Shown: positions 17,382-26,318, counted from the stretch's first letter. The stretch is DNA of 64,000 nt from Nannocystis sp. RBIL2 (GCF_026626745.1 NZ_JAPNJW010000001.1:1208001-1272000), one strand, 5' to 3'. Numbers and translations are program-made. The notes: a model not told the origin generated them from the sequence alone.

Positions 17382-18209
17382 TCAGGCCGGGTAGAGCCGA
17401 CGGATCTCATGCCCGTCGCGCAGGTCCGACACCGAGTCGTACCTCGAGGACAGGTTCAAAAAGACATATCGCTTGTGTGACTTCGGCGCCCCGAAGATCA
17501 CCGGGCAAGCCTGTCGCAGGCCGCTCGAGAAGAACCCCTCCTCGTCGCGGTCGTGGCCGTGGATCACCAGCGACACCGGCACCGCGCTGGCCGACACCCG
17601 CGCCAGCAGCCGCGCAGTCACCTCGTCGCGCTGGCCGTAGCTGCACAGGAACGTCGCCAGCAGGTGGCGACGGTACGGGTCGTTGTCGCGGGGCGACAGC
17701 CGCACCCCGTCGAGGTCGTCGAACTGTTGCAGGCGATCGTCCGGCGAGCCGTGCGACAGCAGCACCCCGCACGGCGCCGCGATCGCCAGCAACGCCGGCT
17801 CGAACAGCGCCCGCAGGTCGGCCAGCTGCGCCGGCGTGCAGCGGCCCTCGAGCGCCGCGACCTCGTCGGTGTGAAACTTCGCCGTCCGCGGCCCGCCGAC
17901 GTGCCCGTGGTCGTGGTTGCCGAGCACGTAGTGGACCCGACCCGGATACGCGCGCTGCAGCTCGAGGATCGCCGCCACGATCTCGGCGGACATGTCCGAA
18001 TAGTCATACAGCTCGGGCCGCCGCCCGCGCGCCTCGTCGCTGGGTCCGTGGACGGTGTCGCCGAGGATCGCCCAGTGCGTCGCCGGCTCCGTCGCCGAGG
18101 CCGTCAGGAAGTGCTCGCGCAGCGCCATGAAGTCGGCCCAGCAACCGTGCAGATCGGTGCTGACGATCAAAGCGCCGCGCGACGGCAGAATCACGGTCCT
18201 GCGACCCAT
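17382..18209 (-). CDS. Calcineurin-like metallophosphoesterase
   Basis: About 275 residues from ATG 18209, 13 nt after a TATCAT hexamer. The longer frame to 18407 has no promoter support. The dinuclear-metal motifs are all present: STDLHGCW, LGDTVHGP, LGNHDHGHVGG, LLSHGSP and VIHGHDRDEEG. It is cytosolic, with no signal or membrane helix. The family hydrolyses phosphomono- or diesters, including phosphoproteins and nucleotides such as Ap4A; the substrate is unknown. Its last 34 codons are duplicated downstream (17280-17379). Confidence 0.9.
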   Translation of the reverse strand: MGRRTVILPSRGALIVSTDLHGCWADFMALREHFLTASATEPATHWAILGDTVHGPSDEARGRRPELYDYSDMSAEIVAAILELQRAYPGRVHYVLGNHDHGHVGGPRTAKFHTDEVAALEGRCTPAQLADLRALFEPALLAIAAPCGVLLSHGSPDDRLQQFDDLDGVRLSPRDNDPYRRHLLATFLCSYGQRDEVTARLLARVSASAVPVSLVIHGHDRDEEGFFSSGLRQACPVIFGAPKSHKRYVFLNLSSRYDSVSDLRDGHEIRRLYPA

Positions 18210-18222
18210 CTTCGCGGCGCCG

Positions 18223-18228
18223 ATGATA
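18223..18228 (-). promoter_or_regulatory. Candidate -10 element (TATCAT) of the metallophosphoesterase
   Basis: The reverse-strand TATCAT ends 13 nt before the ATG at 18209. Confidence 0.4.
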
Positions 18229-18659
18229 CACGAGAACAGCTCGGCGAGGCCGTGACTCGAGCACCGCGCGGGTCCGCGCCCGCGTGGCCGTTTTTCACGG
18301 AAGAGGCCGATGCACGCTCGTGGACGATCGCCGAGGGCTGCACACCACGAGCGCATGCGCACTGCCGCTGCGACGCTCGCGTCGCTACTTCGGCTTCGCC
18401 TGGCCACTGCGCTTGCGATCCGTGTCGTGCTCGTCGATCCGGGACGTCCACGAGCTCACGCTGCAGAAGGACCGGCTCGGCGCGCCCTGAAGATCGACAT
18501 GCCACTCGACGGCGACCTGCGATCGCATCGATCGGCACCGTAGTTTGCGAGCCCACTTCGATTTTGCTCGCCGTAACCTCCTTCACGACCCCGTCGCATC
18601 GACCGCTGCGGCGCGTCACGACTAAACCGCCTCGCTAGCGCTCGCGGTTCGCGCTTCAA

Positions 18660-18693
18660 AGATCGGCGCGCTCGATCGTGCGAGCGCCGATCT
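18660..18693. terminator. Long hairpin in a gene-free 18.2-18.9 kb interval
   Basis: AGATCGG plus CGCTCG (with a 2-nt bulge) pair with CGAGCG plus CCGATCT around a 6-nt loop, 13 bp in all. It lies in the gene-free region 18229-18884, which has noticeably lower GC. I found no supportable gene there. The hairpin could be an RNA element or an operator. Confidence 0.4.
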
Positions 18694-18884
18694 CTCGCAA
18701 CTCGCGAAATCACCTCCCACCGATCCTCCGGGCTTCGCGCCGACTGCCGAGCCGAGCGTACGACCCGAGTCCACTCCGCCGTCGCGCTCGTCCTCGCGTG
18801 TGCGAACAGTCCAGAGCGCCCATGGGCCCCACGCACCGACAGCAGCGCCATGGCGACTACTTGTCCGCGCCCGCGGCCACGCGC

Positions 18885-18890
18885 TATCCT
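18885..18890 (+). promoter_or_regulatory. Candidate -10 element (TATCCT) of the Cys-rich lipoprotein
   Basis: TATCCT ends 7 nt before the GTG at 18898. This decides the GTG start over the upstream ATG at 18850. Confidence 0.4.
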
Positions 18891-18897
18891 CGCCGCC

Positions 18898-19437
18898 GTG
18901 CGAAACGCCGCGCGAGTGGGCCTGTGCGTCGTGCTGTTCGGCCTCGGGAGCGCCTTCATGGCCTGCTTCAAGGCCGACTTCTTGCTCGGCGCAGTGTGCA
19001 ACCGCGACGACGCGTGCGGCCAGGACCAGGGCCTGTGTTGCTCCGGGTATCGCTGCCGGCCTGCGCCCGAGCACTGCGAGCGCGGCGAGCACCAGGATAC
19101 CAGCTACACCCTCGCCTACGCCCCCTGCGACGACGACGAGGAGTGTCACGCCTACGGCATGCCGCGCTGCGTCCACCGCGAAGGCGCGGAGCGGGGCTTC
19201 TGCGCCGACCTGTGCGAGGGCATCGCCGGCAACTGCGAGAAGCACCGCGAATCCGACAGCCTGGTCTGCCTCGACGTCGACGGCCAGCCCCTGTGCGCGC
19301 TCAGCTGTTGCAGCGCCGGGTGCGAGGCCGACACCGACGAGAGCGTGTGTCCGGGTCAAGGTAAGTGCCCTGCTCCCTGCCCTTCCAAGATGGAGTGCCT
19401 GGACGACGTATGCGTGCCGGCGAAGACGTCACAGTGA
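18898..19437 (+). CDS. Small Cys-rich lipoprotein
   Basis: About 179 residues from GTG 18898, with a signal peptide ending GSAFMAC (lipobox-like). The mature part has some 20 Cys in short C-x3-5-C spacings (CCSGYRC, CDDDEEC, CALSCCSAGC), suggesting disulfide-stabilised small modules like those in other myxobacterial secreted proteins. No enzymatic motif is seen. Its stop overlaps the next start as GTGA (19434-19437), so translation of the two is probably coupled. Confidence 0.8.
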   Translation: MRNAARVGLCVVLFGLGSAFMACFKADFLLGAVCNRDDACGQDQGLCCSGYRCRPAPEHCERGEHQDTSYTLAYAPCDDDEECHAYGMPRCVHREGAERGFCADLCEGIAGNCEKHRESDSLVCLDVDGQPLCALSCCSAGCEADTDESVCPGQGKCPAPCPSKMECLDDVCVPAKTSQ

Positions 19438-20498
19438 TCGCCCGGCCGCCTCGTCTGCGGCGCACAGCCAGCGATGCGCGCCCCCATCCTCCCGCGCTCA
19501 CGGCCGGCTGCCCCCCGTCTCGTCACGCGAGTCGGCCCGCTCGCCGCCTCGCGGCCGCCCTCGCCATCCTCCTGTCCCTCGAGACAGCCACCGCCCGCGC
19601 CGCCATCGCCGGCGACCTGTCCTTCGGACCACCCGCCCCTTCGCCCCGCGACCTCGCCTACGAGCAAGGCCAGGCGGCCAAGGAGGCCGGCGACGACGCG
19701 CGCGCCGCCGAGGAGTTCGCCCGCGCCTACCGCCTCACCCCGGCCGACGAGACCGGCCCGCGGCTGATGCTCCTGCGCGAGAGCGTCGACGCCCGCCTGC
19801 GCGCCCACCAGCGCGGCGCCGGAGCGCGAGAGCAGCTCTGTCCGGCCCGCAGCTTGCTGCGCGAGCACCTCGCCGGCGCCGACCCCCTCGCCGACGAGCG
19901 CGCCCGCTTGGGCCGCATCGAGCAGGGCCTCGGCGCCGTCGACTGCGACGCCCCCGAAGGACCCGCCCCGCAAGACCCCGCCCCGAGTCAACCCGTCCCC
20001 GGGGACACCCGGCCCGCGGCCCCACGGCCTGTCCCTCCAGACAGCTCACATGTCCCTCCGGCCACCTCACCCGCGACCGCCGCCGCGCCACGACCTGCCC
20101 CCGGAGACATGTCCTCCGCGCCACGCGGGTCGGCCCGGCCCGGCCGCGCGCTCCGGATCGCCGGCGCGACCGTGCTCGGCGTGGGCGCGGCCGCGCTCGT
20201 GCCGATGGGCGTCGGGATCGCCCTCGCCCGCGACGCCACCCGCGACGGCCGCCGCGTCTGCTGGGGCATGGACATCGCCTGCGACGGCGGCAGCGACCTC
20301 GAGGTGCAGGAGATCCTGGAGCGCGGCTACGACGCCGACAGGCTGGTCCGGATCGCCGCGCCGATCGCCGGCGTCGCCCTGCTCACCGGCCTCGTCCTGC
20401 TCAGCGTCGGCCTCGCCGTCCGCGGCCGGGCGCCCGTCGCAGTCGGGCCGCGCTTCGGCCCCGGCAACCTCGGCATCGGGCTCCAGGGCCGCTTCTGA
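19434..20498 (+). CDS. Envelope protein with TPR-like region, Pro-rich linker and two C-terminal membrane helices
   Basis: About 354 residues from GTG 19434, overlapping the previous stop. A late hydrophobic stretch (~45-58, cleaved around ATARA) looks like a signal peptide with a long N-region. A TPR-like helical pair follows (YEQGQAAKEAGDDARAAEEFARAYRLTP). Then comes a Pro/Ala-rich linker containing two repeat units (20028 and 20049). The C-terminus has two hydrophobic helices around a Cys-containing loop. The pattern matches myxobacterial tetratricopeptide envelope proteins encoded next to Ser/Thr kinases. Specific function unknown. Confidence 0.7.
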   Translation: MIARPPRLRRTASDARPHPPALTAGCPPSRHASRPARRLAAALAILLSLETATARAAIAGDLSFGPPAPSPRDLAYEQGQAAKEAGDDARAAEEFARAYRLTPADETGPRLMLLRESVDARLRAHQRGAGAREQLCPARSLLREHLAGADPLADERARLGRIEQGLGAVDCDAPEGPAPQDPAPSQPVPGDTRPAAPRPVPPDSSHVPPATSPATAAAPRPAPGDMSSAPRGSARPGRALRIAGATVLGVGAAALVPMGVGIALARDATRDGRRVCWGMDIACDGGSDLEVQEILERGYDADRLVRIAAPIAGVALLTGLVLLSVGLAVRGRAPVAVGPRFGPGNLGIGLQGRF

Positions 20499-20520
20499 CG
20501 GCCCCCGCGGCTGCGCGTGT

Positions 20521-20526
20521 TAGACT
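20521..20526 (+). promoter_or_regulatory. Candidate -10 element (TAGACT) of the Ser/Thr kinase
   Basis: TAGACT ends 19 nt before the GTG at 20546, a longer leader than in the other cases. Confidence 0.35.
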
Positions 20527-20545
20527 CGGGCGCCGCAGGCGACGC

Positions 20546-22198
20546 GTGGACGAGGCAGGCGACAGCACGTTCCCGAATTGGCCCGAGCTGCGGCGCCTCT
20601 TCACCTACGACGAGCTCGTCGGCAAGGTCCTGCAGGGCCGTTACGAGGTCGTGCGCCGGCTCGGCGCCGGCGGCATGGGCGTGGTGTTCCTCGCCCGCCA
20701 CGTCCACCTCGACAAGCTGTTCGCGCTCAAGATCATCAGCGCGCGCTACCTCGACGAGCCCGAGATCGGCCGCCGCTTCCTGCTCGAGGCCCAGGCCGCG
20801 TCGAAGATCGATCACCCCAACGTGGTCGGGATCACCGACTTTGGCCCGCCCGAGGCCGGCCCGACCTTCTTCGTCATGGAGTACCTCGAGGGCGAAGACC
20901 TCGCCCGCACGCTCGCGCGCGAGGGCCCGCTTGCGTGGCCCCGCGCGCTCCACGTCGTCACCCAGATCGCCCGCGCCCTCGCGGCCGCGCACCAGCGCGG
21001 CGTCGTCCACCGCGACATCAAGCCGCAGAACTGCCTCCGCGTCGAACGCGACGGCGACCCCGACTTCATCAAGGTCCTCGACTTCGGCCTCGCCAAGATC
21101 CTCTCCGGCACGGCCAAGACCACCTGGACCGTCGGCGGCTCGCCTGGCTACATCGCCCCCGAGATCTACCGCGGCGGCCGCACCGACCACCGCGTCGACA
21201 TCTTCGCCCTCGGCGTCGTCCTCCACACCCTCCTGCTCGGCCGCCTGCCCGCCCAGGCGCCCAGCGACGTCGAGCTGCCGCCGCACGCCCCCGTGCTGCA
21301 CGGCGCCGACCTGCCCGAGCCGCTGCGGGCGCTCATCGACCGCGCCACCGCCGAGGACCCCGAGCGCCGCTACCCGTCGGCCGACGCGCTCATCGCCGCC
21401 CTCGCCGACGCCCGCGCCGCGCTCGCCAGTCCCTCCGGCCATGTCGTGAAGGACATGTCTGCTCGACCACGCGAGCGCCCGGCCCGCCGCGGCCTGCTCC
21501 TCGCCGCCTCGCTCGGCGGCGCGCTGGCCGTGGCCGCCGTCGCCGTCAGCATGCGCGAGGCCTCGGGCGACGCCGCCGGTCCGACGCTCGTCGACGTGAC
21601 CGCCGACCCGAGCGCGACGCCGGCCGCCGCGAAGCCGAACGACACCGGCGCGGCGACCACGGTCGCGACCGCGAGTCCCCTCCCAGCGGCGAATGGCCCC
21701 ACTCCCGCGGAACCCCTCGCGTCAGCCTCCGGCGCTGCGGCGGAGACCCCTCCGAACCTCCCTTCACCCGGCCCGGCGAGCGCTTCGGCGGTCCCGTCGT
21801 CACCTGACGCGCGACCCGCAGGCGCCCCGGAGAGCGCGACGCCGCCCGCACCGGTCCTCGAGGACATGTCCGAGAGAACATTGCCCAAAGCACCTGTCGC
21901 AAGCGCCAGCAGCGCGCGCCCGCCGAAGCCGCTCGCCCCGTTCGACCCGGCCGCCGCGCGGGCCCGGCTGGAGCGCCGCGCCGTCGACGTGCGCGCCTGC
22001 AAGGCCGACTCGAGCTTCCGCACCATGACCGCCACCGTCAGGCTCGCCGGCACCGTCACCGTCTCCCCGCGCGGCCAGGCCACAGTCGCGCTCCCGCCCG
22101 GCTACGACGTGAGCCCCTGCCTCGAGCGCCTGGTCGCAGGCACCCGCTTCCGCCCCAGCCTCGACGGCGGCGAGTTCGCCTTCACCTTCCTGCTCTGA
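20546..22198 (+). CDS. Membrane Ser/Thr protein kinase with AgmX/PglI-like C-terminal domain
   Basis: About 550 residues. The kinase domain spans ~31-288, with GAGGMGVVF (P-loop), ALKII (Lys), HRDIKPQN (catalytic loop ~155), DFGLAK and the activation-segment APE. A repeat-bearing juxtamembrane segment precedes one membrane helix (~315-335). A ~130-residue Pro/Ala/Ser periplasmic linker leads to a C-terminal beta-rich domain (~470-550, VRACKADSSFRTMTATVRLAG) that resembles the TonB-like AgmX/PglI domain of myxobacteria. It is predicted to sense an envelope signal and phosphorylate cytosolic targets. I chose GTG 20546, since the very long upstream frame overlaps other genes. Repeat units lie at 21426-21471 and 21865-21896. 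Confidence 0.92.
   Translation: MDEAGDSTFPNWPELRRLFTYDELVGKVLQGRYEVVRRLGAGGMGVVFLARHVHLDKLFALKIISARYLDEPEIGRRFLLEAQAASKIDHPNVVGITDFGPPEAGPTFFVMEYLEGEDLARTLAREGPLAWPRALHVVTQIARALAAAHQRGVVHRDIKPQNCLRVERDGDPDFIKVLDFGLAKILSGTAKTTWTVGGSPGYIAPEIYRGGRTDHRVDIFALGVVLHTLLLGRLPAQAPSDVELPPHAPVLHGADLPEPLRALIDRATAEDPERRYPSADALIAALADARAALASPSGHVVKDMSARPRERPARRGLLLAASLGGALAVAAVAVSMREASGDAAGPTLVDVTADPSATPAAAKPNDTGAATTVATASPLPAANGPTPAEPLASASGAAAETPPNLPSPGPASASAVPSSPDARPAGAPESATPPAPVLEDMSERTLPKAPVASASSARPPKPLAPFDPAAARARLERRAVDVRACKADSSFRTMTATVRLAGTVTVSPRGQATVALPPGYDVSPCLERLVAGTRFRPSLDGGEFAFTFLL
21426..21471. repeat. Four-unit 14-bp-phased palindrome in the kinase juxtamembrane segment
   Basis: Units occur at 21426, 21440 (CATG), 21454 (CATG) and 21468 (CACG). 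They encode a linker peptide between the kinase domain and membrane helix. Confidence 0.55.
21865..21896. repeat. Three-unit 14-bp-phased palindrome in the kinase periplasmic linker
   Basis: CATG at 21865, CATT at 21879 and CCTG at 21893 are spaced 14 bp, within a low-complexity linker. Confidence 0.55.
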
Positions 22199-22331
22199 TT
22201 GTACGGGACCAGAAATTTCGAAGTAGTCGTGGGCCTCGAGCAGCCGCTGCCGCTCGCCCCGGTCGCCGCGGGCCCGGCTCTCGTTTGCGAGACCCCGTGT
22301 CCGCCGCTCGCCGCCGGCGAGCCTGAAATAA

Positions 22332-22349
22332 CCTGTCCTCGAGGACATC
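22332..22349. repeat. Palindromic unit in a convergent junction
   Basis: ACCTGTCC-tcga-GGACATCC (CCTG 22332, CATC 22346) sits between the convergent kinase and sigma factor genes and could form an 8-nt-arm hairpin. Confidence 0.6.
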
Positions 22350-22379
22350 CCCGCCGGCGCGATGAACTGGCCTTTTGCC

Positions 22380-23033
22380 TCACCCCGGCGCCGGGCCCAG
22401 CCCCATGCGCGCCAGCTGGGCGTCGAGGCGCTCCTTGGCCACCCGCAGCCGGCTCTTCGCGGTGTTCTTGGGGATCTCGTACACCGCCGCGATCTCGGCG
22501 CTCGTCATCTCCTGCGCGTAGCGGAGCTCGAGCAAGATCTGCAGGTCCAGCGGCAGCTTGCGCAGCGCCGCCGACAGGCGCTCGAGCTTCGCGTGGGCCG
22601 AGACCAGCCGGCTCGGCGACGGCGACAGATCTTCGAGCGACGACAGGCTCGGATCGAACTGGGCCGCGCGGGTCTTCTTGCGGTAGTGGGCGAACAGCAC
22701 GAAGCGCGCCGTCCCGTACAGGTAAGCGCGGAAGCTGGCTGCGATCGGCTCGCCGGCCACGACCTCTTCGCCGGGCACGACGAAGCGGTCGCGCGCGTGC
22801 GTCAGCGCCTCCCACGTCTGCTGCGCCAGGTCGTCGACCTCGAAGTCGCGCGCCTTGTCGGCGAAGAAGCGGACCACCTGCGGCCCGTAGTGGCGCACCA
22901 GCCCGTCGCCCGCGCGCGCGTCCCCGGCTCGCCAGGCCGCCAGCAGCGCCAGGTCCTCGTCGTTGCGGGCCATCGCCGCCGCGCGCGGGCCCCCGGCCTC
23001 GACCTGGTCTTCGGGTCTGGTGGACTTCGACAT
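22380..23033 (-). CDS. ECF-like RNA polymerase sigma factor
   Basis: A 217-residue protein. Region 2 spans ~28-110, with DDLAQQTWEAL resembling the DLxQExF core-binding helix 2.2 and AYLYGTARFVLFAHYRKK as regions 2.3-2.4. Region 4 (~155-205) has ALRKLPLDLQILLELRYAQEMTSAEIAAVYEIPKNTAKSR-type features, that is, a sigma-70 region 4.2 helix-turn-helix. No anti-sigma gene is adjacent. Upstream on the same strand lies the Cys-rich lipoprotein gene, with 55 bp between them, so the two may be co-transcribed. It directs RNA polymerase to an unknown regulon. Confidence 0.88.
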   Translation of the reverse strand: MSKSTRPEDQVEAGGPRAAAMARNDEDLALLAAWRAGDARAGDGLVRHYGPQVVRFFADKARDFEVDDLAQQTWEALTHARDRFVVPGEEVVAGEPIAASFRAYLYGTARFVLFAHYRKKTRAAQFDPSLSSLEDLSPSPSRLVSAHAKLERLSAALRKLPLDLQILLELRYAQEMTSAEIAAVYEIPKNTAKSRLRVAKERLDAQLARMGLGPAPG

Positions 23034-23088
23034 GCGGCGCGGGTCGCGAGGATCGCACGACCCGCCCCTGCCTCCAAGGGCCTCTCGC

Positions 23089-24354
23089 TCAGCCGCCGGC
23101 CAGCGCCGCGCTGATCTCGCCCACCGCCGACACGCTCCCGCTCAACGCGCCCGAGCCGCTCTGGAGGAGCGTGCCCACGCTCTCGAGCTCGGCGAGCGCG
23201 CAGGGCAGCCCCAGCGCGGCTCGAAGATCGCCGTCGAGCTCGCCGGGCAACGACCCCAGCAGGTCGACCGCCGCGTCGCCCAGCCCCGCCCCGGCGCCGA
23301 TCACCAGCTCCGCGCGCGCGCTCGCGGCCAGCAGGCCGGCGTAGCGCAGGCGGAAGCCCTCGACCCACGCCTTGAACCTGGCCCGATCGAGCTCGTCCTC
23401 GAAGTCCGCATTCCACTGCCACAGGATCTCGAGCGACGGAGGCGTGCATTGAGCCTGCATCTTCGCCTCGGCCTCGACGCTCGCCTCGCACTCGGCCTTG
23501 GCCTTCGGCGGCACCACCTCGCCGTCGCACGAGCCATTGCACTCGGCGCTGGCGTCGGCCGCCGCCTGGCAGCGCACCTCCGCGCCGGCCTCGCACTGGC
23601 CGTCGGGCGCCTCGTACTCGCACGAGCCCTGGCAATCGCCCTCGCAGTGGGCCCCGGCCTTGAGTTCACACGTGCCCGTGCAGGTGCCCATGCACTCGCC
23701 CGCGCAGTCGCCGTTGGCGTTCGTCACGGTGCATGAGCCGTCGCACCCGCCGTTGCACGTGCCTTCGCACTGGACGCCGGTCGTGCTCTCGCAGGTGCCC
23801 GTGCAGGTGCCGCTGCACTTCAGCTCCGGGGCCGTGCCCTTGCACATCACCTTGGCCGACGCGTCGCAGCTGGCCGAGGCGCTGGCGTCGACCGTGCAGG
23901 AGCCCTTGCACTCGACCGAGGCCATGCCCGGATCGATCTCCGCGTCGCACTTGGCCGACGCGTCGATCGCCACCTTCGCGTCGACGGTGCAGCGCGGCGG
24001 CGCGTACTTCACCTTGAGCCCGCCCTCGATCGCGCCCGAGAACTTGTCCGACAGCGCCGCCCGGATGTCCGCCGCGCTGGCGCCGGCGTCGAGATCGAGC
24101 GATACCGCGATCGCCCGCAGCTCGGCGTCGACCCCGGCCTTGACCTCGAGCGCCGCCTTGTCGAACCCGACCACCGCGGCGAAGAAGGCGTCCACGCTGG
24201 CGATCCCGGAGATCGACGCGTTGCCCTCGGCGAGGCCCTCGTCGGGGCAGCCGAGGTTGCAGGGACCCTCGGGGAAGGGGTTGCGCTCGCAGCCGGCCGT
24301 GAGGGCCGTCGAGATGCCGAGCGCGAGGGTGGAAAGAAGGATAACTCGGGACAT
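23089..24354 (-). CDS. Lipoprotein with Cys-x3-Cys repeat domain
   Basis: About 421 residues. Two ATGs (24360 and 24354) follow AGGAG; the second gives the better 9-nt spacing. The signal peptide ends with the lipobox ALTAGC. A helical N-terminal domain (~35-110) is followed by a ~180-residue region with more than 40 Cys in regular C-x3-C steps (CSGTCTGTC, CEGTCNGGCDGSC, CTGTC), then a helical C-terminal domain (~300-421). The repeat region would form a rod-like or metal-binding disulfide scaffold. Other myxobacteria are known to encode similar proteins; the function is unknown. The 24361-24760 interval upstream has no gene; a unit-like sequence is at 24366 and a T7 run near 24509. Confidence 0.82.
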   Translation of the reverse strand: MSRVILLSTLALGISTALTAGCERNPFPEGPCNLGCPDEGLAEGNASISGIASVDAFFAAVVGFDKAALEVKAGVDAELRAIAVSLDLDAGASAADIRAALSDKFSGAIEGGLKVKYAPPRCTVDAKVAIDASAKCDAEIDPGMASVECKGSCTVDASASASCDASAKVMCKGTAPELKCSGTCTGTCESTTGVQCEGTCNGGCDGSCTVTNANGDCAGECMGTCTGTCELKAGAHCEGDCQGSCEYEAPDGQCEAGAEVRCQAAADASAECNGSCDGEVVPPKAKAECEASVEAEAKMQAQCTPPSLEILWQWNADFEDELDRARFKAWVEGFRLRYAGLLAASARAELVIGAGAGLGDAAVDLLGSLPGELDGDLRAALGLPCALAELESVGTLLQSGSGALSGSVSAVGEISAALAGG

Positions 24355-24760
24355 GTTCATTGGCTCCTGTCTCAAAAGACTTGTTGTCGAGGCGCACCTG
24401 ACCTGACCCGGGGGCCAGGCGATGGAGGTCGATCGCCCGGCCCGGATCGCAGGCGCCGGTCTTGCGCGTTCGGCCCAGAGGTGTCGCGACCCGCCCGGGG
24501 GGATCGGATTTTTTTCGGGCCTCCCTCGAAAGCCCTCGCGCGAATCCGCGCACCCCGCGAATTCAGCCTCTCAATGGCTTCTATCTCGCGGTCTGCCCCT
24601 CACCCGCGCGCTCGGCGACCGCGTCCTGGCCCGGGGTCCGCCCCGACCTCGCGCCAGGCTCTGCTCGTCGCGCTGTCGCTCGCCGCGCGCTTCATGCCGC
24701 CCCGCGCTCGGAGCGTCATGCTCGCCCGAGCGCCCCGACCGCTGACTCCCGCTCACCCGC

Positions 24761-26305
24761 TCACTCCGCGAGCGTCACGGTCGGCCGGAACGTCGGCGCC
24801 CGGCGAGCGCGCGCCTTCTGTTCGAACGCGTAGCCCATCGCCAACAGCTCGGCCTCGCCGCGCGGCTTGCCGAGGAACGCCAGCCCGACCGGCAGCCCGT
24901 GGATGTCACCCATCGGCACAGTCAGGCTCGGCGTCCCCGCCACCGCGGCCACCCCGAAGCTGCCGCCGCCGATCCTGTCCCCGAGGACAGGGTCCGTCGG
25001 CCAGGCCGGGCCCATCGCCGGGGCCACCACCGCGTCGAGCCGGTGCGTCGTCAACGTCGCCCCGAGCCCCTCGTCCCACGCCAGCCGGCGCGCGGCAGCC
25101 CGCGCCGCCGCGTACGCCGGCGCGTCGAGCCCGTCCTTCGCCTGCGCCTGCTCGAGCACGTCCTGCCCGAACCACGGCATCACCGCGCGCGCGTGCTCGC
25201 GGTTCCACGCGATCAGCCCCGCGAGCGACGACACCGGCGCGCCCGACTCGCGCAGGTAGCGGTCGATCCCGTCCTTGAACTCGTACAGCAGCACCTCGAA
25301 CTCGTGCTCGCCCCACTGCTGCCAGGTCGCGATCTCCACCGGATCGATCAACACCGCCCCGGCCGCGCGCAGCGACGCCAGCGCCTGCTCGGTGATCGCG
25401 TCGAGCCGCGGGTCGGCGCCCATCGCCTGGCGCAGCACGCCGATCCGCTTGCCCTGCAGCGCCGCCACGTCGAGCCCGGCGGCGTAATCACCTGTCCCTT
25501 CGGTCATCCCGTTCAGCAGCAGCGCCGCGTCCCGCACCGTGCGCGCCATCGGCCCTGCAGTGTCCTGCGTCGCCGAGATCGGGATGATGCCCGCGCCAGG
25601 GATGAGCCCCACCGTCGGCTTGAGCCCGACGAGCCCCTGGATCGCCGACGGACAGAGGATGCTGCCGTCGGTCTCGGTGCCGACGCCGACCGCGGCGAGG
25701 CTGGCCGCGATCGCGGCGCCGGTGCCCGAGCTCGAGCCGCACGGGTTGCGATCGAGCGCGTACGGGTTCTTCGTCTGCCCGCCGCGGCTGCTCCACCCCG
25801 ACGTCGAATCGCTGGAGCGGAAGTTGGCCCACTCGCTGAGGTTCGTCTTGCCGAGGATCACCGCCCCGGCCGCGCGCAGGCGCGAGACCAGCGGCGCATC
25901 GACCCGCGGTCGGTGCTCCGCCAGCGCCAGCGAGCCGGCCGAGTTGACCATCCCGGCGACGTCAATGTTGTCCTTGATCAGCACCGGGATCCCGTGGAGC
26001 GGCCCTCGCACCCGCCCCTGCGCGCGTTCCTGATCGAGCGCCTCGGCCTCCGTGAGCGCGAGCGGGCTTATCTCCACCACCGCGGTCAGCGCCGGGCCCG
26101 CGTCGTCGATCGCCGCGATGCGCTCGAGGTACGCCGCCGTCAACGCTGCGGACGACAGCACCCCGGTCTGCATCCGTCGCTGCGCCTCCGCGAGCTCGAG
26201 CTCGATCACGTCGATCGGCGCATGCGTCGCGGGAGACCGCGTTTTGTCTGCGTGTACACAACTCGAACACAGCAGCGCGACGACGAGGGCCAGCGAGCGA
26301 CGCAT
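24761..26305 (-). CDS. Amidase-signature family lipoprotein
   Basis: About 514 residues from ATG 26305, 7 nt after a TAAGCT hexamer. The signal peptide ends LLCSSC (lipobox). The amidase-signature Ser-cisSer-Lys triad is visible: Lys in VLIKDNIDV, the Gly/Ser-rich GSSSGTGAA, and the nucleophilic Ser in GTETDGSILCPS. C-terminal segments (VVAPAMGPAW, GTPSLTVPMG) also match. The family hydrolyses amide bonds of small amides, peptides or acyl amides. A secreted, membrane-tethered location sets it apart from GatA. It contains repeat units at 24971 and 25491. It is divergent from the gene at 26383. Confidence 0.92.
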   Translation of the reverse strand: MRRSLALVVALLCSSCVHADKTRSPATHAPIDVIELELAEAQRRMQTGVLSSAALTAAYLERIAAIDDAGPALTAVVEISPLALTEAEALDQERAQGRVRGPLHGIPVLIKDNIDVAGMVNSAGSLALAEHRPRVDAPLVSRLRAAGAVILGKTNLSEWANFRSSDSTSGWSSRGGQTKNPYALDRNPCGSSSGTGAAIAASLAAVGVGTETDGSILCPSAIQGLVGLKPTVGLIPGAGIIPISATQDTAGPMARTVRDAALLLNGMTEGTGDYAAGLDVAALQGKRIGVLRQAMGADPRLDAITEQALASLRAAGAVLIDPVEIATWQQWGEHEFEVLLYEFKDGIDRYLRESGAPVSSLAGLIAWNREHARAVMPWFGQDVLEQAQAKDGLDAPAYAAARAAARRLAWDEGLGATLTTHRLDAVVAPAMGPAWPTDPVLGDRIGGGSFGVAAVAGTPSLTVPMGDIHGLPVGLAFLGKPRGEAELLAMGYAFEQKARARRAPTFRPTVTLAE

Positions 26306-26312
26306 CGACCGC

Positions 26313-26318
26313 AGCTTA
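26313..26318 (-). promoter_or_regulatory. Candidate -10 element (TAAGCT) of the amidase gene
   Basis: The reverse-strand TAAGCT ends 7 nt before the ATG at 26305. Confidence 0.4.

Noticed and set aside
18210..18897. Possible gene in the 690-bp gap
   Set aside because: Open frames there are short, compositionally odd and without start signals; only a hairpin is supported.
24509..24515. T7 run as intrinsic terminator
   Set aside because: On the strand with the T-run there is no upstream gene and no clear stem; on the other strand it is an A-run.
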